From: CAVOJV01 sp963696325
Lineage (GTDB): Bacteria; Pseudomonadota; Gammaproteobacteria; Competibacterales; Competibacteraceae
Length of the DNA stretch: 64,000 bases
Direction: 5' to 3'
Assembly (NCBI GenBank): GCA_963696325.1
Contig: CAVOJV010000001.1
Coordinates: 67,993 to 131,992 of the forward strand
Positions 54,926 to 63,215 of this stretch are shown here, one piece after another. Numbering within the stretch: position 1 is the stretch's first letter; each line of letters begins with the position of its first letter. The position numbers and the translations under genes are program-made. The notes beneath the pieces are model-generated. The model worked only from the letters and a program-made list of their open reading frames with translations. It was not told the origin of the DNA and did no database searches.

Positions 54926-56494
54926 GTGACCAAAGTGGAGCTATTTGAGCTGATCAGACGCGACTATTACGTCGGGGGCCACGGCATCCGACACCTTGCT
55001 CGGCTGCGGCAAGTGCATCGGCGGACGGTGCGGCAAGCGCTGGCAGCGGCACTCCCTCCGCGGCGGAAGGCGCCGGTGCGAGAACCCTGGGTGTTAACGC
55101 GGGCCTTGCGGCAGGTCATTGATGGCTGGCTGGCCGCGGATCGGGAGGCGCCGCCCAAGCAGCGGCATACCGGGACCCGGGTTTATCAGCGGTTAGTCCG
55201 GGAGCACGGCTACCCGGGAGCGGCAGTGACCGTGCGGATGTACGTGAGCCAGCAACGACGCGGGTTGGGTCCGCCGGCAGAAGCCTTTGTACCGCAAAGC
55301 TATGGGCCGGGTGAGGAGGCGCAGGTGGATTGGTATGAGGCGGCGGTGGATTTCCCCGAGGGGCGGCGAACCGTGCAGTTTTTTGTCATGCGCGCCTGCT
55401 TCAGTGGCCGGGAGTTTCATCGGGCCTGTTGGTGCCAGACCCAGCAAGCCTTCCTGGAAGCGCACGTCGCGGCCTTCGCAGACTTTGGCGGGGTTTTTGC
55501 CCGGCTCCGGTATGACAACCTGGGGTTGGCGGTGAAAAAGGTGCTGCGCGGGCGGCGCCGGGAGGAGACAGACCGGTTCATCGCCCTGCGTTCCCATTAC
55601 TTGTTTGCGGCCGACTTCTGCCAACCGGGCTTGGCCGGCGCCCATGAAAAAGGCGGGGTGGAGGGGACGGTGGGCCGGTTCCGGCGGAATCACCTGGTCC
55701 CGGTCCCGGTCATGGCGGACTTGGCGGCGTTAAATAGCTATCTCCACCGGGCCTGCGAAGCCGACGGGGGGAGGCAGATCACGGGCCGGGACCGTTCGGT
55801 CGCGATGGACTGGACGCAAGCGCAAGGGGTGTTGCGGCCATTACCGGCGACGCCGTTTGCCACGGCGGAGGTGCTGACCTGTCGGGTGGACAGCAGTAGC
55901 CGCGTCCGCGTCCGCACCAACCACTACTCGGTGCCGGTGGCGTTGGTAGGCCAGCCGGTGGAGGTACAGCTGCATGCCCAGCACTGGGAGGTGCTACACA
56001 AGGGGCGGAGCGTGGCCACCCATGAACGACTGCCAGGCCGGTTTGGGGAGCACTGGGTGCTGGATCACTACTGGGAGCGGTTGCAGGTCAAGCCGGGTGC
56101 CCTGGCGAACGCCCGCGCCCTGCGCCAAGCCCGCGAGACCGGTCAGTGGCCCCCCGTGTATGACCGCTTGTTCGGGGTGTTGAAACAGCGCTATGGGGAC
56201 ACCGAGGGGACTCGGCAGCTGCTCCAGGTGCTTCTGCTGCATCGCGACAACGACTCGGCGGCAGTGCATCAGGCCGTCACGCAGGCGGTAGCCCTGGGTT
56301 GCTGCGACGCCGGGGCGATTGCGGTCCTGGTGCGTCAGCAGGGAGCCTGTCCCGCCCCGCCAGCGGTGGTTGGGGAATTGGGAGCCCTCGCCCGCTACGG
56401 TCAGACCCGTCCGGAGAGTCTGCACCTCTATGATGGCCTGCGGCCGAGTCAAGCGGTGGAGGTGACCCATGGCGGCCCCAGCGCTAGGGCTTAA
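54926..56494 (+). CDS. istA: IS21-family transposase IstA
   Basis: 522-aa DDE transposase. N-terminal helix-turn-helix (IRRDYYVGGHGIRHLARLRQVHRRTVRQAL), catalytic core with AQVDWYEAAVDF (first Asp), RYDNLGLAVKKV (second Asp) and GAHEKGGVEGTVGRFRRNHL (Glu). The C-terminal DNA-binding domain includes RVRTNHYSVPVALVGQPVEV. Start GTG near 54926. The stop overlaps istB by 26 nt, typical of IS21. Confidence 0.92.
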   Translation: MTKVELFELIRRDYYVGGHGIRHLARLRQVHRRTVRQALAAALPPRRKAPVREPWVLTRALRQVIDGWLAADREAPPKQRHTGTRVYQRLVREHGYPGAAVTVRMYVSQQRRGLGPPAEAFVPQSYGPGEEAQVDWYEAAVDFPEGRRTVQFFVMRACFSGREFHRACWCQTQQAFLEAHVAAFADFGGVFARLRYDNLGLAVKKVLRGRRREETDRFIALRSHYLFAADFCQPGLAGAHEKGGVEGTVGRFRRNHLVPVPVMADLAALNSYLHRACEADGGRQITGRDRSVAMDWTQAQGVLRPLPATPFATAEVLTCRVDSSSRVRVRTNHYSVPVALVGQPVEVQLHAQHWEVLHKGRSVATHERLPGRFGEHWVLDHYWERLQVKPGALANARALRQARETGQWPPVYDRLFGVLKQRYGDTEGTRQLLQVLLLHRDNDSAAVHQAVTQAVALGCCDAGAIAVLVRQQGACPAPPAVVGELGALARYGQTRPESLHLYDGLRPSQAVEVTHGGPSARA

Positions 56495-57239
56495 AGCCCT
56501 GTGTCAGACCCTCAAGCTGCCCACGGTAGCCCGCGAGGCGGAACGCTTAGCGGAAGCCGCCCACCGGCAAGGGCAGGGACCGCTGCCCTACCTCCAGCAG
56601 GTACTGGAACTGGAAGTCGCCGAGCGGGCAGCCCATCGAGCGGCCCGGCGACTCAAGGAAGCCGGGTTCCCGTTGCCCAAGACCCTGGCCAGCTTCGACT
56701 TCCGGCGTGCCCCGGCGCTCCCGGAAGTGCAGATCCGGCAGTTGGCCGAGGGCGACTACATCGACCGGGCTGAAACCGTGATCCTGATGGGGGAACCGGG
56801 TACGGGCAAGACACACTTGGCGACCGCCCTGGGGGTAGCGGCGGCCAACCAGGGGCGGGCGGTACGCTTTGCCAGTGCCGGGCGACTGGTCAATGAACTG
56901 GTTGAAGCCAAGGATGCCCGCGAGTTAGGGCGGCTCGTGGGCCGCTACAGTCGGCTGGATTTACTCGTCCTCGATGAACTGGGTTACCTGCCGCTCAGCA
57001 AGGCCGATGCCGAACTGCTGTTTCAGGTGCTCAGCGAGCGCCATGAACGGCGGGCCTTGGTGTTGACCACTAATCTGCCCTTCGGGGAGTGGACCGCGGT
57101 CTTCCCGGATCCCCGCCTCTGTCGGGCCGTGATTGATCGACTCACCCACCGGGCGCACCTCATCGAAACCGGCATGCAGTCCATCCGCCTTCAGGAGGCC
57201 CTGCGTCGCCATCCGTCAACCGCACCACCGGAGGGCTAA
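56469..57239 (+). CDS. istB: IS21-family helper ATPase IstB
   Basis: 256-aa AAA+ ATPase that assists IstA in target choice. Walker A MGEPGTGKTHLA (about 102-113), Walker B LLVLDELGYLPL, sensor NLPFGEW. The N-terminal helical part includes VAREAERLAEAAHRQGQGPLPYLQQVLELE. Intact, so the element may be active. Confidence 0.93.
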   Translation: MAAPALGLKALCQTLKLPTVAREAERLAEAAHRQGQGPLPYLQQVLELEVAERAAHRAARRLKEAGFPLPKTLASFDFRRAPALPEVQIRQLAEGDYIDRAETVILMGEPGTGKTHLATALGVAAANQGRAVRFASAGRLVNELVEAKDARELGRLVGRYSRLDLLVLDELGYLPLSKADAELLFQVLSERHERRALVLTTNLPFGEWTAVFPDPRLCRAVIDRLTHRAHLIETGMQSIRLQEALRRHPSTAPPEG

Positions 57240-57416
57240 AAGACTACCACCACAACCGGCTCTCTCTGGGGAGAGAGCCTCCATGAACAGCAACGTGGTG
57301 GGGCCAAATCAGATTATCAAAGTGGGGCCAATGCAAGTTGACAAACTCAAGTTGCGTGAGCAACTGGCAACCTGAGGCGGATTTCCCCCTCGGGGACTCC
57401 ACATAACCAGGTCATG

Positions 57417-58520
57417 TCATAAGCGCCTGAGCCATCCGATCACGTCGGCCTCGGCGCTGACCGTGCCGCCAGCGAGCGGCGGAGCCAGTACGTCGGGAAA
57501 TACCTGGGCCAGTGCTTGGCGCTTCAGATCCAGATCGGCTCGCGTGTAGTTCATGGTCGTGTTCAGGGTAGCATGGCCCAGCCATTGGCTGATCGTCGCG
57601 AAGTCGACGCCCGCCTTGAGCAGGTAAATCGCCGTGGTATGCCGCAGGGAATGGGGATGGATCCGCTTCTCTTGTAAGGTACTCGCCGTGGCGCTACTGG
57701 CCGTGACGTACTTGTGCAACAAGTAGCGGACGCCAAAGCGCGTGAGCTTGCCGCCGTGGCGGTTCACGAACAGGGGCGCATCGGTTGCCTCTTCGCGTGG
57801 GGTTTGCGGCGAGAGTGCTCGCAAGCGAGCGGCGGTCGCTGCCCAGATTGGGCACAGTCGCACTGTGCCGCCTTTGCCGTGGAGTCGGACTTGATACGGC
57901 GGCTCGGCGCGTACATCACAGTGTTTGAGATCGAGGATTTCCTGAACCCGGGCGCCGGTATTGAGCATCAGGGCGAACAATGCGTAATCGCGCCGTCCTG
58001 TCGCCGTGGAGCGATCGATATGATTCAGGAGCGCCTCGACCTCACTCGCTTCGAGATACTCGATGGGGGTGTTGCGGGCGCCGCGCTTAAACGGTAAGCC
58101 CAGCGCGCGCTGGAGTTCCGCCAGATATTGAGGCAACTCGCTCGCCAGGAAACGAGCGAAGGTGTGCAGCGCGGCCAGCCGTGCGTTGCGGGTGGCAATG
58201 CCGTTGTGGCGCTCGGTTTCCAGAAACGTGAGGAACAATGCGATGTTTTCCGCGGTAAAGTCGTCGAGATTCAGGTCCTCGATACGCCGACCCGTAGGGT
58301 CTGAGGCAACCCGCAGGAACAGCACCCAGGCGTCACGGTAACTGCGGAGGGTATGCAGGCTCATGCCACGGAGTGTCGGAAGAGACTCGCGGAAGAACTT
58401 GACCAAGGACAGGCCGAGATCGTTGGGGCGTTCGGGTTTCATGAGGACTCTCCGGTAATCAGATAACCGAAGCGGGCCTCGAAACGGTCGCTCGCCGCCG
58501 CGGCGATCTCCGGTATCCAC
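57417..58520 (-). CDS. ritC: Tyrosine recombinase, third of the trio
   Basis: 367-aa integrase/recombinase with the N-terminal SAM-like domain (LVKFFRESLPTLRGMSLHTLRSYRDAWVLFLRV) and the catalytic domain: LMLNTGARVQEILDL (Arg I), IHPHSLRHTTAIYLLKAGVDFATISQWLGHATLNTTMNYTR (HxxR, His, Tyr). The last codons RRL-stop run into the IS21 end, so the native C-terminus may have been slightly longer. Overlaps ritB by about 80 nt; an internal ATG at 58440 (MKPERPNDLG) that overlaps the ritB stop by 2 nt may be the true start. Confidence 0.88.
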   Translation of the reverse strand: MDTGDRRGGERPFRGPLRLSDYRRVLMKPERPNDLGLSLVKFFRESLPTLRGMSLHTLRSYRDAWVLFLRVASDPTGRRIEDLNLDDFTAENIALFLTFLETERHNGIATRNARLAALHTFARFLASELPQYLAELQRALGLPFKRGARNTPIEYLEASEVEALLNHIDRSTATGRRDYALFALMLNTGARVQEILDLKHCDVRAEPPYQVRLHGKGGTVRLCPIWAATAARLRALSPQTPREEATDAPLFVNRHGGKLTRFGVRYLLHKYVTASSATASTLQEKRIHPHSLRHTTAIYLLKAGVDFATISQWLGHATLNTTMNYTRADLDLKRQALAQVFPDVLAPPLAGGTVSAEADVIGWLRRL

Positions 58521-59416
58521 TGGAGGTAGTAGGCGGTGGAGACGATCGACACATGGCCCATGTACATCGCGAGCTTCGGCAGGTTGGACTGCACATCGGC
58601 GCCTTGCCGATACCAGCGCAGAAGCGCCTGGACCGCAAAGCTATGACGGAAGTCGTGGACACGTGGCCGACGCCCGTCCGGACTCTGGACGTTGGCGGAC
58701 TGCAACAACCCCTGGAGACCCCGGCTCAAACCTGTCCCGGTATAGGCGCGCAGGCTGCGGGTGCCATGGCACAGCAAGGGCGAATCGGGGGCCGTGCTCA
58801 GGGGCGGTGCCAGCCGTTGTCGCAGATAGGCGCGAAGCTCCCGGCAGGCCTCCCGCGACAGCGGAACGAATCGGGACTTGTGGAACTTCGACTCGCGCAC
58901 CCGGAGCACCCCCGCGGCGGGATCGGCGTCGGCCAAGGTGAGACGCAAGCGCTCGCCCCGGCGCAAGCCGGCGGTATAGAGCAAGACCACGGCCAACCGC
59001 AAGCCGGCGGGGAGCAATGGCGAAGCGGGCCTGGGGGAAAGTTCCTGGGCGGCGGCCAACAGGCGCGCGACCGCCTCCGGACCGAAGATCACCGGCGCAC
59101 GGTACGGACACGGGCGTGGGAAACGATGGACGTCCGGCACAAAACAATTCGGCTCGGTACGGCGCCGATACAGGCAGAAGTTGCGGACGATGCGCTGCCG
59201 CTTACGCCGGCCGTTGGCGGTCAACCCCTGGAGGGAATGACACCATGCGTCGAAGAGAGCTTGATCGAGTTCGACCGCCGCGCGATCCTGCAGGAATCGC
59301 AGAAACGACCGGAGAATCTGCTCTTCACCCAGATAGCCGCGCCCGAGCGAGCGCATCCCGTGCACATAGCGGTCGAGTAGCGGATCGAGCCGGGCGCTAA
59401 AAGAGGTCGTGTTCAT
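58439..59416 (-). CDS. ritB: Tyrosine recombinase, second of the trio
   Basis: 325-aa recombinase. Arg I in LLYTAGLRRGERLRLTL, then RVHDFRHSFAVQALLRWYRQGAD (HxxR), MYMGHVSIVSTAYYLQ (His and Tyr). N-terminal core-binding domain present. The ATG overlaps the ritA stop by 4 nt (ATGA), the coupling usual in RIT elements. Apparently intact. Confidence 0.9.
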   Translation of the reverse strand: MNTTSFSARLDPLLDRYVHGMRSLGRGYLGEEQILRSFLRFLQDRAAVELDQALFDAWCHSLQGLTANGRRKRQRIVRNFCLYRRRTEPNCFVPDVHRFPRPCPYRAPVIFGPEAVARLLAAAQELSPRPASPLLPAGLRLAVVLLYTAGLRRGERLRLTLADADPAAGVLRVRESKFHKSRFVPLSREACRELRAYLRQRLAPPLSTAPDSPLLCHGTRSLRAYTGTGLSRGLQGLLQSANVQSPDGRRPRVHDFRHSFAVQALLRWYRQGADVQSNLPKLAMYMGHVSIVSTAYYLQWIPEIAAAASDRFEARFGYLITGESS

Positions 59417-60685
59417 AGGGACCTCCTGGCGGGCTCGACCGTTGGGACAGGCAGCGGTAAGGCCACCTCGCGCAGCGCCTCGGTTTGCAATCTCAGGTAC
59501 AGGCAGGTGCTCTCCAGGGTATGGTGGCCGAGCAAATCCCCGATCGCCTTGACCCCCACGCCGCGATTGAGGAGCCGCATCGCGAAGGCATGACGAAGGC
59601 TATAGGAGGAACTGCCTTGCAGCGAGAGCCCGCTTTGGCGGGCACGCTTCTCGTAGATGTCACAGACGGCGGTGGGTTTGAGCGGCCCGGCGGGGGGTTC
59701 GTGCCCGCAGAAACAAGTGCGGGTGACGGCTGCCAGGACGACCACAGCGAAGATACCGCTTGAGGACGCGCCGCGCGGAGTCGGCTAGCGGGAGAATCAG
59801 AGCCGATCGGGTCTTGCACGGTTCCACGCGGAGCGGCTTGTTCGCCCAATCGATCGACTCCAAAGTCAGCGAGACGACCTCCGAAGGGCGTAATCCATAG
59901 TGTGCCATCAGATACAAGATGGCGTGGTCGCGGCAGCCGAGAGGATCGGATCGATCGATGGAGCGCAGCAAGCCTTGCCCGAGGTTCCAGGCGAGCGCGC
60001 GGGGCGGCAACTCGTCACGGTAGGTACGGGGCGTGTCGATGCTGTCCAGGCGCTCTCGCACTGTACCGCGGGTATGACAGAATCGCAGGAAGGCGCGGAG
60101 CCGTGCCACGGAATGCTGCAGGCTCGGCCGCGTGAGCCGTTGCCCGAGGGAGGTGACGAACGCTTCGACGACCTGGGCCGACACCGCAGCCAAGGGAGCG
60201 TCCGGCGGTAGGGCTTCAGCCAGGAAGGTCGAGGCAGTCGCCACGTGCTGAGCAACCGTCGCGACCGTCAACCCGCGTATCTCCAGAAGGTAAGTGCGGT
60301 AGCCCGCCAGCAGCGGGGCGAACCGCTCCGAGTCCGGTTCGGTTATCAGGCGGTTACCAGTCCGGAGAAAGCGTTCAAAGGCACGCTGGGTGGCGCCAAA
60401 GCGGGCCTGCTGACGTGCTGGCGACAGAAACAGCGAAGCCAGTCCGTTCGAGGTAAAGCTCGACTCGGAAGTAACGGTGCCCACACGCTGCAGAACCTGC
60501 TTTAGCCGGCGGACGTGTCCGCGTGCGGGAGCGCATGCATAGCCTTGGGATGTCAACCACTCGGCAAAGCCTTGCAGCCAATCGCCGACCGGTGACTGCG
60601 AATAGCGTCGATGGGATTTTGGAAAGAGCCGGGTGAGCATAGTGGCCTCCATCTGCGTTAAAGTGGAAGGGCTACCGTACGCCAC
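59413..60685 (-). pseudogene. ritA: Tyrosine recombinase, first of the trio, frameshifted
   Basis: From ATG 60685 (or the internal ATG 60640 near MLTRLFPK) about 330 residues read normally, with HYGLRPSEVVSLTLESIDW (Arg I) and RCGRPGSRHPHLFLRA. The frame then breaks near 59704, at a CCC/GGG run, and the other frame continues EPPAGPLKPTAVCDIYEKRA, SYSLRHAFAMRLLNRG (HxxR) and LLGHHTLESTCLYLRL (His and Tyr). One base less would restore a protein of about 424 aa. Without correction the catalytic His and Tyr are lost. Confidence 0.82.
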
Positions 60686-60792
60686 CGGGCAAAGAGTTAT
60701 GTTGAGTTGAAGGCCTTAAACAGGTCGAAATATACCAATGCCGCGACGCTACTGTACATAACTGCGCGCTACACAAAAATCCAGTTAAATGA

Positions 60793-60811
60793 CCCCCGGC
60801 AAAGCCGGGGG
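60793..60811. repeat. GC-rich hairpin, copy 1 (IS200 border)
   Basis: CCCCCGGC-AAA-GCCGGGGG, an 8-bp perfect stem with a three-base loop, followed by CTTA. The same 19 bases recur at 61374-61392. It lies at the downstream (3') side of the IS200 transposase gene, after two other small hairpins. Confidence 0.85.
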
Positions 60812-60870
60812 CTTATTAGGTGAGCGCCTCAAAGGCGCCCTAAAACCATGCGCCGCCCAAGGCGGCTGTC

Positions 60871-61302
60871 CTACATCCCAAGCTTCATCTGGTCGTGGCG
60901 CTCATCTTCTTGCTCCTGAGTGCGGATGTACGCCCTGACTATCTGCTCATCCAAGCCCACCGTCGAAACAAAGTAGCCTCTGGCCCAAAACACCTCCCCG
61001 GTGAAGTTGCGTTCCCTACCCCCGAAGCGCCGGGCAATCACAATCGCACGCTTCCCTTTCAGATAACCCACTACATTCGAAACCGCGTACTTCGGTGGAA
61101 TACTCAGGCACATATGCACATGATCCGGTTTAAGGTGGCCTTCCACAATCGCCGCTTCCTTATGGCTGGCAAGTTCCCGAAAGATCTCCCCCAAGTGCTG
61201 TCTGAGCACCCCAAACACCCGCTTCTTACGCTTCTTCGGAATGAACACAACGTGGTACTTACAGTCCCACCGGGTATGGCTTAGACTCTGGTATTCTTTC
61301 AT
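60871..61302 (-). CDS. tnpA: IS200-type TnpA transposase
   Basis: 143-aa single-strand transposase. SLSHTRWDCKYHVVFIPKKRKK at the start, the metal motif HVHM in LKPDHVHMCLSIPPKY (HxH), GYLKGKRAIVIARRFGG, and the catalytic tyrosine in the C-terminal helix LDEQIVRAYIRTQEQE. ATG 61302 with GGAGG before it is the family start. The frame upstream of it is chance. Apparently intact. Confidence 0.93.
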   Translation of the reverse strand: MKEYQSLSHTRWDCKYHVVFIPKKRKKRVFGVLRQHLGEIFRELASHKEAAIVEGHLKPDHVHMCLSIPPKYAVSNVVGYLKGKRAIVIARRFGGRERNFTGEVFWARGYFVSTVGLDEQIVRAYIRTQEQEDERHDQMKLGM

Positions 61303-61373
61303 TGTGAACCTCCATCTCTTGGTCGAGATTACAGATTCACAACGACCGTCGTATAGGTCAAACCTCCCTGAGT

Positions 61374-61392
61374 CCCCCGGCAAAGCCGGGGG
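61374..61392. repeat. GC-rich hairpin, copy 2
   Basis: Identical to the hairpin at 60793 (CCCCCGGC-AAA-GCCGGGGG), in the same orientation. It separates the complete IS200 gene from the IS200 remnant and could belong to either. Confidence 0.85.
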
Positions 61393-61393
61393 C

Positions 61394-61626
61394 TTACCTC
61401 ATTGAGTTACGGCGCTTTTCCCCGTAGACCCTTGCCAGGTGAATCGCACTTTTACCTTTGATAAAGCCAACCACCTGTGAAACCGGATATTTCGGTGGAA
61501 TAGAAATCAGCATATGTACATGATCTGGCATCAAATGGCCTTCTTCTATCGTGCTTTCCTTTTGCAAGGCCAGCTTACGAAATACCTCACCCAGGTGCGG
61601 TCTTAGGCCATTTCCGAAAACGATTT
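61394..61626 (-). pseudogene. IS200-type TnpA remnant
   Basis: About 75 residues of a second, different IS200 transposase: LRPHLGEVFRKLALQKESTIEEGHLMPDHVHMLISIPPKYPVSQVVGFIKGKSAIHLARVYGEKRR. Both the N-terminus and the C-terminal part with the catalytic tyrosine are gone. The reading frame runs in from the end of the ISAzo13-type remnant. Confidence 0.85.
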
Positions 61627-61629
61627 TAC

Positions 61630-62346
61630 CTATTGAGCAGGTCGAATCAGGATGTCCCATTTAGGTAGTAGGGGGTGGCGTTCCAATCTGGCCTCAACCG
61701 CCTGCATTGCCTTTTTGGGGAGTGAAATCCCTTTTTGATAGACCGTCCGGCTCAGTTTAACGATAGGGTGGATACCTTTCCAGGTCATGCTTTTCGCCCC
61801 TTCCAGCATAGTTTCGGTATCCACCAGCTTGGCCCCATTCCAATGCTGTTCCAGAATCCCCCAACACCGTTCGATGGGAGTGTACTTGCTATGGTATGGC
61901 GGGTAGTACAGCAGGTGGATGATTTTGCCAGTGGCATCGGCGAACTCTACCAGGCGCTTGAGAAATTGCGTGCGCACACCGCTGCTTTCCGGGCCATTGT
62001 CCACTTTGAGTTGGAGGTGCGTCAGCGGCGTCTGCTGTGGCTCAGGAAGAGCCTGCCACCAGTCCTCCAGGCTATCCACGATGAAATCACTGGTTTTGAA
62101 GGAACTTCCAAACGTCAGATGCAACCGCCCACTATCCTCCTCCACGATCCCAAACGGAACCTGCTGTTCTGCGCAGCCCATGTCGTGGTCGGCGGCCCGG
62201 GGGTCACCGCGGGTTTTCCCTCCTCGCGAATACTCCCCAAGCTTCACCGTGGCCTTGCAATCGATGCTCAGGCGCATGATCTGCCCCTTCTCTACGCCGG
62301 TTGCACCCGTTATGGGGTTCCCGTCGTTTTCAGCGATTTCTGCCGG
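61630..62346 (-). pseudogene. ISAzo13-type transposase, N-terminally truncated
   Basis: The last 238 or so residues of an ISAzo13-family DDE transposase: MRLSIDCKATVKLGEYSRGGKTR, ADHDMGCAEQQVPFGIV, LKVDNGPESSGVRTQFLKRLV, and HLLYYPPYHSKYTPIERCWGILEQHWNG (third acidic residue). The frame is open upstream to a TAG near 62348, where the terminal repeats of an IS21-family element begin, so the 5' part was removed by that insertion. Confidence 0.85.
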
Positions 62347-62446
62347 CTAATTTAATTGAAAGCTGCCACCTAGTTTAATGATTCCTGCCACCCGGCGGAG
62401 CGTAGCGACGCGGTAGTTAATTATGAGCGCTTATCTTACCTAGGGG

Positions 62447-63184
62447 TCAATCTTTATTTAGCTTTTTTCGCATCGATTCTCCTTGCAGGGTAATTTTGTA
62501 GGCATTGTGTGCGATCCGGTCGAGAATGGCATCGGCGAGGGTGGGATCGCCGATGCGGGTGTGCCAATGGTCGAGCGGTAACTGGCTGGCGATGAGCGTG
62601 GAGCGCCGCTTATACCGTTCTTCGATAATTTCTAATAAGTCGTGGCGTTGTTCATCGGTGAGGGGCGCGAGTCCAAAATCGTCTAAATAGAGCAGATCGG
62701 TCTTGGCCAAACCCTTCAAGAGTTTGGCATAGCTGCCATCGCCTTTGGCGAGGCTGAGTGCTTGGAAAAGGGTGGGCAGGCGTTTGTAGATCGCGGTGAA
62801 GCCGTTGCGGCAGGCTTGATTGGCCAGCGCGCATCCTAACCAGGTCTTCCCGATCCCGGTGGGGCCGAGCACGAGTAAATTGTGATGCTCGCGTACCCAT
62901 TGCAAGGTAGCGAGCTTGGTGACCAAGGATTTATCCAGACCGCGGGGAACGCTGTAGATGATGTCCTCCACACAGGCGGCGGTCTCGCGCAAGAGGGCTC
63001 TTTTGAGCCGTGCTTGCAGGTGCCGATTATCACGTTCGGTTTGCTCACGATCGAGCAACAGGCTGAGACGCTCTTCGAAGGTAAGCGAGCCAACCTCAGC
63101 CAGCTGGAGTTGTTCGTCGAGGGCTTTGGCCATGCCCCGCAGGCCCAAGCGGTAGAGAATATCGAGAAGCGGATGTTTTATCAT
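62447..63184 (-). CDS. istB: IS21-family helper ATPase IstB
   Basis: 245-aa AAA+ helper. Walker A VLGPTGIGKTWLGCALA (about 105-121), Walker B LLYLDDFGLAPL, sensor region IASQLPLDHWH. It starts 31 bp after the istA stop. Intact. Confidence 0.92.
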   Translation of the reverse strand: MIKHPLLDILYRLGLRGMAKALDEQLQLAEVGSLTFEERLSLLLDREQTERDNRHLQARLKRALLRETAACVEDIIYSVPRGLDKSLVTKLATLQWVREHHNLLVLGPTGIGKTWLGCALANQACRNGFTAIYKRLPTLFQALSLAKGDGSYAKLLKGLAKTDLLYLDDFGLAPLTDEQRHDLLEIIEERYKRRSTLIASQLPLDHWHTRIGDPTLADAILDRIAHNAYKITLQGESMRKKLNKD

Positions 63185-63215
63185 GGTGATTTACCTTGCT
63201 ATGGCAATGGCGGGG

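Larger units (their letters stand above)
54772..57419 (+). mobile_element. IS21-family element, apparently complete
   Basis: About 2.65 kb carrying istA and istB. The ends share TGGTTATGTGGAGT in inverted orientation (54783-54796 and 57396-57409). Inside each end lie repeated TTGGCCCCAC motifs, like the multiple terminal repeats of IS21 elements. The right end (TGACATGACC read on the minus strand) supplies the stop codon of the neighbouring ritC. No clear target duplication was found, so the borders are accurate to a few bases only. Confidence 0.82.
57417..60700 (-). mobile_element. Recombinase-in-trio (RIT) element, left end truncated
   Basis: Three tandem, overlapping tyrosine-recombinase genes on the minus strand (ritA at 60685, ritB, ritC to 57417) with no other cargo. 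This is the arrangement that defines RIT elements. The left border is cut by the IS21 element. The right border cannot be fixed by eye and the value given is approximate. Confidence 0.8.
60793..61392 (-). mobile_element. IS200-type element (IS200/IS605 family)
   Basis: About 600 bp holding one HUH transposase gene and bounded by identical hairpins. No tnpB is present. IS200/IS605 elements use subterminal hairpins as recognition sites and leave no target duplication. Exact ends are not fixed. Confidence 0.72.

Noticed and set aside
60793..60811. GC hairpin as a Rho-independent terminator
   Set aside because: No T-run follows on either strand and an identical copy occurs at 61374, so a mobile-element repeat is more likely.
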